Shown here piece after piece: positions 1 through 10,500 of a DNA stretch of 64,000 nucleotides. Location of the stretch: positions 19,177,384 to 19,241,383 of the forward strand of contig OX388317.1 of NCBI GenBank assembly GCA_947579605.1, given 5' to 3'. Origin of the DNA: Athripsodes cinereus. Lineage: Eukaryota; Arthropoda; Insecta; Trichoptera; Leptoceridae. The notes beneath the pieces were generated by a model. The model was not told where the DNA came from and made no database searches. It worked only from the letters and a program-made list of their open reading frames with translations. The position numbers and the translations under genes are program-made. Each line of letters begins with the position of its first letter. Positions within the stretch are counted from its first letter, which is position 1.

Positions 1-152
1 AATTTATAAAAATTAATAAAATGAAAAAAACGTATAAAATTAAAAAAATAAGTAGAAAATTGTTTTCTGTTAACTTTTGTTAAAATGTAAAAAAATAACA
101 AAAGAAATCGTTAGAGCGGTTTCTCTAAAAATCGGCTTCAAAGTGCGTCCTC

Positions 153-412
153 TCAGTCCTGGCAAATTTGTGCCGAGCATTGTAGGCAGACATGTTTTTT
201 GCATGCATAACGAGTAAAATTTGTCTTCCTTTCAATTAAATCGCACTCTTTAATCTTTCTCTTCAATTAACTCGTAAAAATTCTGCACAATATTCTTTCA
301 CACGATGTCCCAGATTCGTTTTGTTCAGGGGCAGTTGGCAAATCTCGTCCTAAGACATGATTGCGCAATTCTCTAAGCAATTTTTCATTATACACCCGCT
401 GTGTCATAATAG
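153..412 (-). pseudogene. piggyBac transposase C-terminal relic
   Basis: On the minus strand one frame reads from the R-V-Y-N-E-K region into a Cys-rich tail (R-K-T-N-F-T-R-Y-A-C, then C-L-Q-C and Q-I-C). This is the layout of the RKT...C..C..(P)IC..H cysteine-rich domain that ends piggyBac transposases. An in-frame TAA precedes the Cys-rich part and a TGA closes it at 153. The catalytic DDD core is absent. Together with the piggyBac-type end at 554-795 it looks like an internally deleted, dead element. Confidence 0.6.
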
Positions 413-553
413 AAAGAACAAGTTCCCTAGCAAGGCTTCAAATGAAATCTGCTCTCTATTTATTGAAAAAAAAAATTTTTATTGAAGTGATTTTAGGTAG
501 ACTATGAATTTACTGAGGTGATGTATGTGAGACACTATGAAAATATTATTATT

Positions 554-795
554 TTACTGACGTGAGGTCTAATAGACCCATCATTTATTACTGACGTTAG
601 GTCTGACAGACACCCATCAGCTATAGATCCACACATGCAATCACGACGGCCGTCGTTACTGTACTGATGATTAAAGGAACAGAAATTAGGAAGCTACTGA
701 GTAAAACGGAAAGATAGGACTCAAAATGGCAACGTTGTTACAAAAAAAAGATTTCGCGGTGTCTGACAGACCTCACGTCAGTTGCAGAGGGTTAA
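554..795. mobile_element. piggyBac-type terminal region
   Basis: The motif ACTGACGTGAGGTCT occurs at about 558 and, slightly changed, at about 584. It recurs inverted at about 758-782 (GTCTGACAGACCTCACGTCA). The right edge reads GAGGG|TTAA at 787-795, i.e. CCCTC next to TTAA on the other strand, the expected piggyBac end with its TTAA target. The left half has no clean CCC/TTAA end, so the element is incomplete. Confidence 0.55.
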
Positions 796-1204
796 AAATA
801 AATGAACAAAAAAATTGATAACTTCCATTAAAAATAATATTTCATAGGAACTTTCAAGCTCAAGTTAGCAACTGACATTATTGTGATAAAAAATAATTTT
901 ACATACCGTCATGGGATCTCTCATATTAGTCGGCGGATCAATTGTTTGTAATGGGCATACAAGTTGTCTTTTCTATACAATAAAAAAGAAGATATTGAAA
1001 TGAACAAAGATCTTAATACCTTAGGTATAGTCCTTACACATAATGTATTACAAGTCTACTAGCTACCTCTCTTGCTGGAGATGCCGTAGCGGAATAGATA
1101 TACTGAAATATTTTATCCATGAACGAGCAGAACCCACATTCTTCTAGAATACCCAGTTGCAAAGGCAGTACCATTATTTAATAATATTGACATATTTAAC
1201 GTAA

Positions 1205-1464
1205 CATATCGTCGTTGGTTCTATAAAACCTCTTATGTGCTCCAAACCAAATTTTACAGGGGATGCAAAAAACTGTTTTAAAGTCCACAGATCAACAAAT
1301 TTATTATCAAAGTCATCTTAAAATTTAGACGTTTTACATGAAATTGATAATAAATTTGATTAGGTACATTTGTTGATCTGTGGACTTTAAAACAGTTTTT
1401 TTGCATCCCTTGTAAAAATTGGTTTGGAGCACATAAGAAGTTTCATAGAACCGACGACGATATG
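1205..1464. mobile_element. Foldback MITE, about 95-bp arms
   Basis: The left arm (1205-1310) is nearly the exact reverse complement of the right arm (about 1341-1464). Both run CATATCGTCG ... CTTATGTGCTCCAAACCA ... TTTTAAAGTCCACAGATC, with only a few mismatches. The short centre also holds a smaller inverted repeat. I see no coding capacity and no clear target duplication, so the superfamily is open. Confidence 0.7.
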
Positions 1465-2334
1465 CTGAATCCTTGAGGAAAATGGAAACACTGCTGTGAA
1501 TTTTATGTTTTCTCTCGGATCGCGTTGTAATGTAAAAGCTGTAATGTTTCCAGTAGAGTATGATATAATCTCAATAATAACAATATACAAAACTTTACAA
1601 GTCATAATATGAAAAGTTACATAAAAGAGCAAGAGACATATTTTATTACTTAGACTTCACAGATAAGGTATATATTTGCTACACAACATTTAATGTTGCT
1701 GCTTCTTCTGAATATGAATAAAACAACTCGTTCAATCAAAATTTTTAATAATGACAAGATAGATATACAAAGTATATAACTGTACATCCAGAATTAAACC
1801 TATAATATCTTCAAATTTAATAAATGAAATACTCATAACAATTGGTAAATTAATTAGCAATGGCAGATTTAATGCTGAGCTAGTAGTGTAATTGCCCAAG
1901 GATCAAAAAGTACGCAATTTTAATACCCAGGTTAATATTGTAAACTAGGTATTTACGAAAAAAAAAATTTATAAACACTGGTTTATTTTTAGATAATCCA
2001 CTATATTTAAGACTAGTTTTAAAAACTTCACACAATTCACTAAATCATGGTTTTCATACCTGAAAATGCCTAAAGGCTAGCAAAAGTTAGATTCGCCACC
2101 GCAAATTAGGTAAATGTTTCCCGCATACCTTCATCTTTTATAACCTCTGTTCAAAATTACATTTAAAACATAAAATACTCGAAGTAAACATGTTTTTTAG
2201 AACACTTTATTTCTGACTAAGATCAATTAAAATCTATGAACAAAATGGCACATATTAAGTAAAGTAATTACTAATTAATGGTAAAATAAAAGCTTTATTA
2301 ACATTGATTATGTTCCAATATATCTATCAACCCG

Positions 2335-2498
2335 GCCAACAACTCCGATTTTTCAAATTAGATATTCTTTTGATATCACAAACAAAAAAGTCTAAAAGTC
2401 ATATAATATTATTGCACATATTTATTCGTGACTTTGGTCTACTATCATGGTACCTCAAAACTTGACACGTCATGTCTCGGAATATCGGAGTTGTTGGC
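2335..2498. mobile_element. Small MITE with 15-bp perfect TIRs
   Basis: GCCAACAACTCCGAT at 2335-2349 is repeated exactly inverted at 2484-2498. The AT-rich 134-bp interior is non-coding. No convincing target duplication flanks it. Confidence 0.45.
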
Positions 2499-3251
2499 TT
2501 ATGAAACAGCAATTTATATCCACAAGGATCTTATCTACATGATTTAATAATTTATTTATTTATAGAAAATTGAGTAAATCCAGTTTTTTTTCCTATATAG
2601 GAATGTCCAACAAAATCAATCTAAAAAACATCCGTCTCTTATCTTTTTCCACTTTTCTTTATAAACTCGGTGATAAAAGAAAAGAATGTTTGTTAAATTG
2701 ATCTGTCGGTGTATTTCATATCACAGTTAAAAACAAATTTAGCAGGTAATAAAGCTTTTTTATAAAAAGGTTTATTTCTTTTTCATATTTTATTTAAATA
2801 TTTCATATTATTAACAATAATTTTTTACACAAAAATGTTCAGTAACCTACTGAAATAGATATATAGAATGGGCTCTCTGTATATGGCAAGTAAATTAGCT
2901 TACTTATTCATAATAATACCTCTTTATTGACTTAAATCATTAACTAATCTTAAATTTATAACAGCATTGTGTCGAATATACATTATTAATGTAATAAATA
3001 GCAAAGTGTACATATGTATACATATGGTATATGGTAACACACAATGTTTTGAGATTAACATTTTTAACAATATAAATATTTTCTTACTAAAGATGGAATT
3101 AAAAGTTTAAAATCACATTGCAAGTTTTATAAATTAAACTCTTTGCAGGTCTACTTGGGATAGCTGAGTGACTTAAATGACACTAAGTTGAGATAATTTA
3201 ATTGGATGCTTGTATCACTGATGATGCTATAGCAACATTTTTACTATCAAG

Positions 3252-3325
3252 GCATATCCCAGAAGTGGAGAAGCGAGCATACCAGCTGCATGCAACAAAC
3301 ATGCAAGAACTGTCCTCTTCGAATG
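3252..3325 (-). mobile_element. SINE B fragment
   Basis: GGCATATCCCAGAAGTGG through the CATGCAAGAACTGTCCTCTTCG segment matches the 3' half of SINE B in reverse orientation (best copy at 53516-53746). The reading frame that runs across it is not a gene. Confidence 0.5.
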
Positions 3326-3394
3326 ATAAATTATGTTTATCATTCAAAGAGGAATTAAATTATAATTTACTTTCATATGTATGCTGTAGACATG

Positions 3395-3500
3395 CCTAAT
3401 TGGTGGGTTGGCCTGATCAGATCAAAATTATTCTTTCTCTTATTTTTCATATATGTTTTGTCAACCTACTGTATGTGTCTTTATGTAATAAATAAATAAA
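3395..3500 (+). repeat. Retroelement 3' end, family D
   Basis: The stretch containing CTAATTGGTGGGTTGG, CTGATCAGATCA and an (AATA)n tail recurs inverted at 56145-56240. Shared 3' UTR plus simple A-rich tail indicates a 5'-truncated non-LTR retroelement. Confidence 0.5.
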
Positions 3501-3986
3501 TAAGTATCTCTCCCATTCTTTTAAATTTTTTCAATGCCTGTTAAAATTAATAAAAAAATCTCTAGTAGCTGAAAATCAATTGTATAAAACTGTTTGATTT
3601 TTATATTCAAGTTTCTTTTAGGTATAATACAAAACATATTACATCAATTTAATAAAATAGTACTTTTTGAAATTGTAATTTTATAATTCAGTATTACCCA
3701 CGATATATGTATTTTCTACATAATTCTAGTTAAAATTGGACATACATGCTACGCAAAGAATTATATATGAATAATAATGTTTTACTATAATATATGGTTC
3801 ATAAACAAAAATATTGTAATTTTAGATTTTACATTAGAATCTTTTACAACAAGTAGAGTACATCTACTAAAATAAACATATTATGGTATAATTATATAGT
3901 TTTCATAATATTTTCCAATAATTTAAATAAAAAAATTATCTTGCAGATAATGGATTTCTGATGAAAATAAAAGCAATGTTTTGAAA

Positions 3987-6296
3987 TTAAATAAAAATGG
4001 GTTCTTCATCATGATAAACCGGTTCAGTAGGTGCTTCGTGATGGATTGCTTTATGTTTTGTTAAATTTGATGAGATATTAAATCTTTTAAAGCAAATATC
4101 GCACTCGTAAGGTTGTTCACCAGTATGAACTCTTTTATGAGTACCCAATTGTTGTGGAGTCCTAAACTTCTTTGTGCAAACATCACATTCATGACGTTTT
4201 TCCATGCGGTGGATGCGTCTATGCACATTTAGAAAAGAGAAAGTACCAAAATTTTTCATACAAATATCACACTCAAATAACTTTTCACCATTGTGTATCC
4301 GCTTATGTTCATTTAAATCAAATGTAGAACTATATTTTTTCATACAAGTATTACATTCGTAAGATCTGTCATCACTATGAATCTGTTTATGCTGCGCCAG
4401 GGTGGATTCGAACTTATAACTCTTCAAGCAAATTTCACATTCATAGAGTTTATCAGTATGAGTCTTCTTGTGAAGAGACAAATTAGAAAGTCGATTAAAC
4501 TTTTTCATGCAAATGTCGCATTCAAAAGGTTTTTCTCCAGTATGAATTTGTTTATGTATTTTTAAATTGGATATTGTACTGAATTTCTTTGCACATATAT
4601 CACATTCGTGAAGTTTGTCTGTAGCACTATGGATTGGTTTGTGCTTATTTAAGGCCGCAAGAGAAACAAATTTCTTCATACATATTTCACATTCAAAAGC
4701 GTGATTAGACCGTTTGTGATCATTCATGCTTGATGCATTCTCAAACTTTATTTCACAAATGGTACACTCAAAAATTCTATCATGTATTTGTCGATGAGTT
4801 GTAAGGTGGTGTGGAGACTTAAATCTCTTTAAACATACTTCACATTCAAAAGGTTTTTCATCACTGTGGCTTAATTTGTGCGCCATTAAACTGGATGGTA
4901 GATTAAACTTTTTCATGCAAACATCGCAATCGTAAAGTTTTTCACCGTGCACAGTCCTTTTATGCAAATTCAATTTAGATGAAACTCTAAACTTCTCTGA
5001 GCAAAGGTCACATTCAAAAGGTTTTGCTGCATTGTGGATCATTCGTTGATGTTCTTTTAATCTGGGTTTATTTTTAAAAGCCTTGTGACATACTTCACAC
5101 TCAAACGGTTTTTCAGTGTTGTGAATAGTTAGATGTTCTTTTAATTGAGGTGAGCTTCTGAATTTTTTATGACAAACATTGCACTCAAAAGGCCTATCAC
5201 TACTGTGAATAGTTATGTGCATTTTAAAGTTACTCACTCTAGTAAATCTCTTTTTGCAAACTTGACACTCGTGAGGTTTTTCTCCTGTATGCATTCGTTT
5301 GTGTTCTTTTAAACGGAATAATATTCTAAACTTTTTCTCACAAAAGGGGCATTCATAAGGTTTGTCCCCTGAATGAATTCGCCTATGTTCGTTTAAAGTA
5401 CTTGAACAACTAAATGTTTTGTCACACAGGTTGCACGCATAAGGTTTTTCCCCACTGTGAACTCTTTTATGTTGATTTAAGTAAGTTGTAGTACTAAATT
5501 TCTTCAGACAAATATCGCACTCGTGAACTTTGTCATGAATCAGTTTATGCTTATGTAATCGAGAAGCACTTTTGAATGTCATCGGGCAAACATTACATTC
5601 AAATGGTTTTTCAGAACTGTGGACAATTCTATGTTCTTTTAGTTCAGCTCCACTTCTACATTTCTTTTTACAAATATCACATTCATATTTCATTTCTTCA
5701 TAACTTTTGACTGGATTTTTTCTGGGTTTTTTCTTCTTTCTAGGAGGTTGCTTTTTTGTTTTCTTTACTGTTTTCTCGCATTCTTTTTTTATATCTGGTT
5801 CATGGATATCGATACTGTCTAACGAATTATTAGCGTTTTCATATTTGTAATCCACTGGTTCAACTTTGGCTTTAACATCTTCAATTTCCTGTTTGACATT
5901 TGTTTCTTGAATATCAATATTATCAAGTTCCGCAGTATTTTTTACATTCTCATATTCCGTATCAAGTGATTCACTCTTTACATTTTTAGATCCATTATAA
6001 TCTGGTTTATTTTGTACATTTTCATAATGAACAGGTACAATCTTTGAATTTACGTAAGTATTCAGAACTGAATAAGTTTTCCCATCTTCATATTCGTAAT
6101 CAATAGGCTCACTTTTTACATTTGTATATCCATAATCGACTTGATCACTTTCCACATTCTCGTATTCATTATCAAATGGTTCTGTTTTTACATTAGCACA
6201 TGATACAAAATAGTTTGTATTTTTCTCTTCCTTTGTATACACTCCAGATATGGCACTGCTATCGCCATGATTTGTCATTACAGTTGTCTGTTCCAT
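3987..6296 (-). CDS. C2H2 zinc-finger protein, 20 fingers
   Basis: Probable nuclear DNA-binding transcription factor of 769 aa in one uninterrupted exon. Residues 204-752 hold 20 tandem C2H2 fingers (C-x2-C-x12-H-x3/4-H); fingers 8, 9 and 12 use the H-x4-H spacing, and many linkers are of the (T/S)GEKP type. A basic cluster (about 177-194, K/R/P-rich) before finger 1 should be a nuclear localisation signal. The N-terminal 170 residues are acidic, with repeated N-V-K-(T/S)-E-(P/S) and D-Y-E-Y-E-N blocks; V-K-T-E, V-K-S-E (twice), V-K-Q-E and I-K-K-E fit the psi-K-x-E SUMO-attachment consensus. I see no ZAD, BTB or SCAN domain. The start has A at -3 and G at +4 (AATCATGG). It is an insect-style lineage-variable polydactyl factor, so no orthologue name is offered. 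The neighbour BCKDHA lies divergently 4.2 kb away; no joint function is implied. Confidence 0.93.
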   Translation of the reverse strand: MEQTTVMTNHGDSSAISGVYTKEEKNTNYFVSCANVKTEPFDNEYENVESDQVDYGYTNVKSEPIDYEYEDGKTYSVLNTYVNSKIVPVHYENVQNKPDYNGSKNVKSESLDTEYENVKNTAELDNIDIQETNVKQEIEDVKAKVEPVDYKYENANNSLDSIDIHEPDIKKECEKTVKKTKKQPPRKKKKPRKNPVKSYEEMKYECDICKKKCRSGAELKEHRIVHSSEKPFECNVCPMTFKSASRLHKHKLIHDKVHECDICLKKFSTTTYLNQHKRVHSGEKPYACNLCDKTFSCSSTLNEHRRIHSGDKPYECPFCEKKFRILFRLKEHKRMHTGEKPHECQVCKKRFTRVSNFKMHITIHSSDRPFECNVCHKKFRSSPQLKEHLTIHNTEKPFECEVCHKAFKNKPRLKEHQRMIHNAAKPFECDLCSEKFRVSSKLNLHKRTVHGEKLYDCDVCMKKFNLPSSLMAHKLSHSDEKPFECEVCLKRFKSPHHLTTHRQIHDRIFECTICEIKFENASSMNDHKRSNHAFECEICMKKFVSLAALNKHKPIHSATDKLHECDICAKKFSTISNLKIHKQIHTGEKPFECDICMKKFNRLSNLSLHKKTHTDKLYECEICLKSYKFESTLAQHKQIHSDDRSYECNTCMKKYSSTFDLNEHKRIHNGEKLFECDICMKNFGTFSFLNVHRRIHRMEKRHECDVCTKKFRTPQQLGTHKRVHTGEQPYECDICFKRFNISSNLTKHKAIHHEAPTEPVYHDEEPIFI

Positions 6297-7188
6297 GATT
6301 GTTAATCTAATGTATTAACATAATAGCTTCATAATAATTTAATTTGCACAATAAGAGGAATATCATTCAGTGTTTGCGTTATTATATTGACATAATAATA
6401 TACTGTTGCATAGGAGTGTAAGTCACTTTTTCAATATTTATGTGGAAAAATCGGGCCAAAAAAGTAATGCACATGAACGCACTTCATTAAAACACATGTA
6501 GAGTTATTAAACTTAACCAAACTGACAATAAAATCACTACATTCTTGTTGTAGCTCGCCGACAAACACGAAATTCAATATTTTATTTACATAAATCCAAC
6601 AGGATTTGGAAACCAAAAAATCAATGACAGATGTCAGAACGTTGATTGCCATATGTAATAATGTTTGGTCAAAATCAAGCAAATGTCGAAAAATCGAAAT
6701 TTATTGTAAATTATATATTATAAAAAGCTTTTAGAAAAGTATTTTATATTTATTATAACTTCATATTATTATCTGTATCTGTATATATTGTAAATTTGTC
6801 ATATATATTATATTGTAAAAGGCAAATGCCGTTTGTTGTTCAAATAAATAAAAAAAATAACTGTTCATAATAAGTCCCAAGAAACCATTTTTGTCGCTCT
6901 CTAGGCGCCGATTTGAAACGGCGATAACATTTGTTTAAAAAACAAGCAACATTTTAAGTCCCCGTTACAAAGCAGTTATGAAACGTCGACTAAAAATGGG
7001 GAATAAATGTCGAAACGACGTTTCAAATCGAAATCGAAACGACGTTTCTAGACGTGTCTACTTTCAAATGTCATGGCGCGTGAGGAATAATCTAACCTCA
7101 AAATGTTTGACATCATGATTTTAATCATGGATGCGGGAAAACAACAAACGCCATTTTAATAATTTGTCGATTCACTTTGAACATACCT
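6297..7188. other. Upstream region of the zinc-finger gene
   Basis: The stretch should contain the promoter and 5' UTR of the minus-strand zinc-finger gene, but I cannot place a TATA box or start site. 6812-6855 carries a LINE-type tail (AAAGGCAAATGCCGTTTG, then AATAAATAAA). 7011-7024 and 7035-7048 are two copies of CGAAACGACGTTTC, an almost palindromic CpG motif. Short open frames here look like chance. Confidence 0.4.
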
Positions 7189-7738
7189 GGGTCAGGCCGT
7201 AGATTTTGCCACTTTTTTTTCATATCTCGTGTCTCCTTGAGATATTTTATTTTTTATGGTATATAGAGATATTCTAATTATTGAATATTGAAACATATTA
7301 TATAAACAAACCACACAATATAATTTCGCATCGATTTTATTAATATTAAAGTGGAAAAATAATGATTTGTACCAAAAAAACCACATTTTTTCCCAAAAAT
7401 TCGCGTGTCTCCTCTACTACGTAAGACAGATTTATTTAATATTTTGAAGTTGTTATTATGCCTACAGTTATAATAATAACTTTTCCAAAACCATCATTAA
7501 ATTGGCTTATTTTTTTATATATTATTATATGTATATAATTGCTTATTTCATTATATAATTAAAGTTTTTAGTTGATGTACCGGGTTTTTGATTTTATGTA
7601 TTTTTTTTTATATAACGGAATTTGAGAACTTTTATTTGCATAAAAACACGTGGTAGAATAATTTTTATCTAGTGATAGCACCAAAGAAAACTGTCATGCA
7701 GTGGTCCATGCATCAGCTGCTATTTTGTTAGAGTAATC

Positions 7739-8256
7739 TAGACATGGGTAACTCAACAAAATTCCATGCGTCAACTCAGTAACTCTGGCGCAGCTCACTG
7801 CGCCGGCTCATTGAGTTAACTCAAAATTGCGCCATGGCGCAACAAAATGGAATGTGCCGAGCAATGAGTTGTAGTAGGTAAAGTTGCTGGTAACACAACA
7901 CCTTTCTAAGCAACTCAGTAACTCATCAGCTCACTGCGCCGAATCCAGCCGAATCATTGAGTTAATAAAAAAAGTTGGTATTGTATTGTATGTATGTAAG
8001 TAAGGTTTATTTATATATTCATTATATTTCATGTCCTCACTTATATATATCACTTGATTCTACTTTTAATTCCTTATTTAACTTAAAAAAACTCAACAAA
8101 AAGCGGGCAACTAAATACTAACACCTTTCGAATTTTGCCGGTCCTGCGCTCACTGCGCTGTGCGCCAACACATTTCGAAGAAGTGAGTTAACACATCCGG
8201 CGCAGTGAATTGAGTTGGCGCAATTGCGCGGCGCAGCGCAGTGTTACACATCTCTA
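7739..8256. mobile_element. Non-autonomous hAT MITE
   Basis: The element is flanked by a perfect 8-bp duplication, GAGTAATC at 7731-7738 and 8257-8264. Ends are TAGACATGGGTAAC and, inverted, TAGAGATGTGTAAC, which fits the hAT TAGRG-type end and 8-bp target rule. The interior is GC-richer than its surroundings, with many GGCGCA/TGCGCC and AACTCA/TGAGTT motifs in both orientations. There is no coding capacity. It sits inside the element at 7189-9178 and is therefore younger than it. Confidence 0.82.
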
Positions 8257-8585
8257 GAGTAATCTAATTGTTTGTCGGTGCGGTCGGGCATCGTCACGTC
8301 GTTTCGGAGATTGTTTTTGAAAATATCATCGTAAGTAAGACACATTCTTATCAAAATTATATTGCAAACTATAGTTAAAGATTAAAGTAATCATGTGATG
8401 GTGATTTTAGCTGGAAATGCATGTGTTTTCATTGATTAAAGACCAAAATAGTGAGTTTATGTAACGGCTATGTAACGCTTATGTAACACGTTACACAAAA
8501 ATTAATGTAACGTTACATAAAATCATCAGTAAAGTTCAGTTTACATCAAACACTTTCATTAACACATAGCTATGCGAATACAGAT

Positions 8586-8860
8586 ATGACGGGACAACAA
8601 GAAGTTGTAGAAAATAGCTACGTAGTCGTAAAATTTAATTCGGAAAAGAGAGGTATGCACTATATTGGGCAGGTTACAGAAATCAATTCGAATAATAGTT
8701 ACAATGTATTTTGTTACGCAATAAAGGCAAAGGAAGATTGTCTTGGCGTAATACTGACGATTCTTCAATAGTATAATATAATCGCAATTTGAAAAAAATT
8801 ACTAGGCCCATTATCTAAAAGAAGATGGATCAAGGCGTTCGACATATCGAAAATAAATGT
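8586..8860 (+). pseudogene. Tudor-like transposon-protein fragment, broken
   Basis: The frame opens M-T-G-Q-Q and reads N-S-Y-V-V-V-K-F, then H-Y-I-G-Q-V-T-E-I-N. In the same frame, after TAG (8769) and TGA, it continues with L-L-G-P-L-S-K-R-R and F-D-I-S. The (Y)V(L)VKF...YYVGQI.EI...LP.P...KR...F.I order resembles a small C-terminal module that I associate with transposon-derived insect proteins; that resemblance is from memory. The two stops make it a relic. It probably belonged to the element bounded by 7189 and 9178. Confidence 0.45.
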
Positions 8861-9178
8861 CAAAATTAATTTTTTTTTTTTTTTTTTAAATGTAACAACC
8901 TAATAACCTCTCTATCCGTGATCAGACTAAATATTACAATATTTACATAGTAGCTGTAGCTTACTATGTATCCGTAACTACAATAATAACAAAAAAATAT
9001 TAAACATGCATAACCAATTTTCGTCACGCATTGTTCTATTTTTCTCCCTGTAAATTTAACTTATGAGAACTTAGCTTTACAATTTTATGTAACATTTTTG
9101 TGTAACGTTTATGTTATCGTTACATATATTCTATGTAACACTTTATGTCACTTTGTGGCAAAATTCACGGCCTGACCC

Positions 9179-10500
9179 ACCTACATGAAGTATAAATACT
9201 ATATCTGCAGGATATTAACCAAAAATTTCCCTGCAAGGCTTGCTTTGTCGAGTAAAATAGTTAGATAGTAGGTCCAATTATTAAGTGCGCCTTTATAATT
9301 TTAGAATTTTAACTATAAAATTTATATTAATTATTAATTGTAATTCTACAAAGAATGTTCCTAGTAGCTTCTAATTATACAGGTTTTTCTCATTATTGTC
9401 AGTTATGACTTCTCCAACTAAGTTTTATCAAAATATGTGTCATTTAAGGGATGAGTTTTATACGATATTTAAATAAACAGATAATGATATATCGTCATAA
9501 ATCTATTTTCATCAATATATATTATGATTATCCAAAATGGAGTTGTAACGACGTTTCGAATCCGCGTCTAAATGGTTCGAAATGTTTGTAAACGTTTCTT
9601 TACTGTTTCGGCGTTCTATATTTGTCAAACAGGAGTCCGCGATTCTCAAAGTATTTTTGTTTCTTTTTATAGCCGATATATTAATTTCAATAAATACACT
9701 TTACTTACTAGAAGTTGTATCGGTTCCCAATTTTTGGCGAGCTCATAATATATTAGGAGGTATAAATATTATTTTTCTATAATGTATAGCCTCTGAATAA
9801 TTATTAGAATTTATCTTTGTACGTACTCTATGTACCTACACGTAATAAAACTATAGACATAATTATGAATTATATAATATTGTTTTATATAGATCATAAT
9901 ATTATATTATTATAATATAATCATATATGTGAAATCTCAAAAAATTGATAAAATGAAGTAAGGAATTTACAATTTAATGTCTAGCAACATTTTTAGTCTT
10001 AATTTTGTCTATGGTTTGTTTTAAAATTTGCTTCGATGAAGTATCAACAGATGACGGTAGGATACAGTATTTCAGCGTAAATTTGTACAATTTAAAAAAA
10101 CTCGAGTGTATGTATACTGGATGTATTATAATATCCATTTTTCAAATTAAATTCTGAAATTCAATACCCGAAAAAATGTAACTTAACCGTAGCCTTATCA
10201 GCAAATTTTTGTATTGATATTTACAGAGTTAGGTACGACTATTTTCTATGCAATGAATTTTAAACACTGATAAGGCCAGAGAGGTCATAATGTAGATATG
10301 TAGGTGTACCTACCTACTATTTTTATAATTTTCAATAATACCATTATGTATGAACGAGTATTTAAATTCTTATCACCGAAGTTATGTAGTACATAGTGTG
10401 TCGCATAATATTATTATGTGTTATGATAATACGCGCACAGATGTTAAAAGAAGTTTTTTTAAGTGATTAGTTTTTTTAGATTTGGTTTTTGTGAATAACA
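9179..10500. other. Intergenic upstream of BCKDHA
   Basis: AT-rich DNA between the transposon and the BCKDHA start codon. I see no repeat that I can name, apart from GTAGGTGTACCTACC-type palindromes near 10300. 9547-9560 carries CGACGTTTCGAATC, related to the CGACGTTTCAAATC motif near 7017 on the other side of the transposon. The BCKDHA promoter should lie in the last few hundred bases, but no clear core element is visible. Confidence 0.35.

Larger units (their letters stand above)
7189..9178. mobile_element. DNA transposon with 24-bp TIRs
   Basis: GGGTCAGGCCGT(AG)ATTTTGCCAC at 7189 matches the reverse complement of the right edge, which ends GGCCTGACCC at 9178, at 22 of 24 positions. ACCT directly flanks both ends and may be a 4-bp target duplication, although ACCT is common in this genome. 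GTAAC/GTTAC motifs cluster at 8460-8520 and 9085-9150, like subterminal transposase sites. Inside are a nested hAT MITE (7739-8256) and a plus-strand broken frame (8586-8860). No intact transposase is left; superfamily not assigned. Confidence 0.65.

Noticed and set aside
3202..3399. 65-codon frame near 3.3 kb as a gene
   Set aside because: It runs across a SINE B fragment and a retroelement 3' end.
8559..8768. Minus-strand frame at 8.6 kb
   Set aside because: It is antisense to the more plausible Tudor-like relic on the plus strand and has no recognisable motif.
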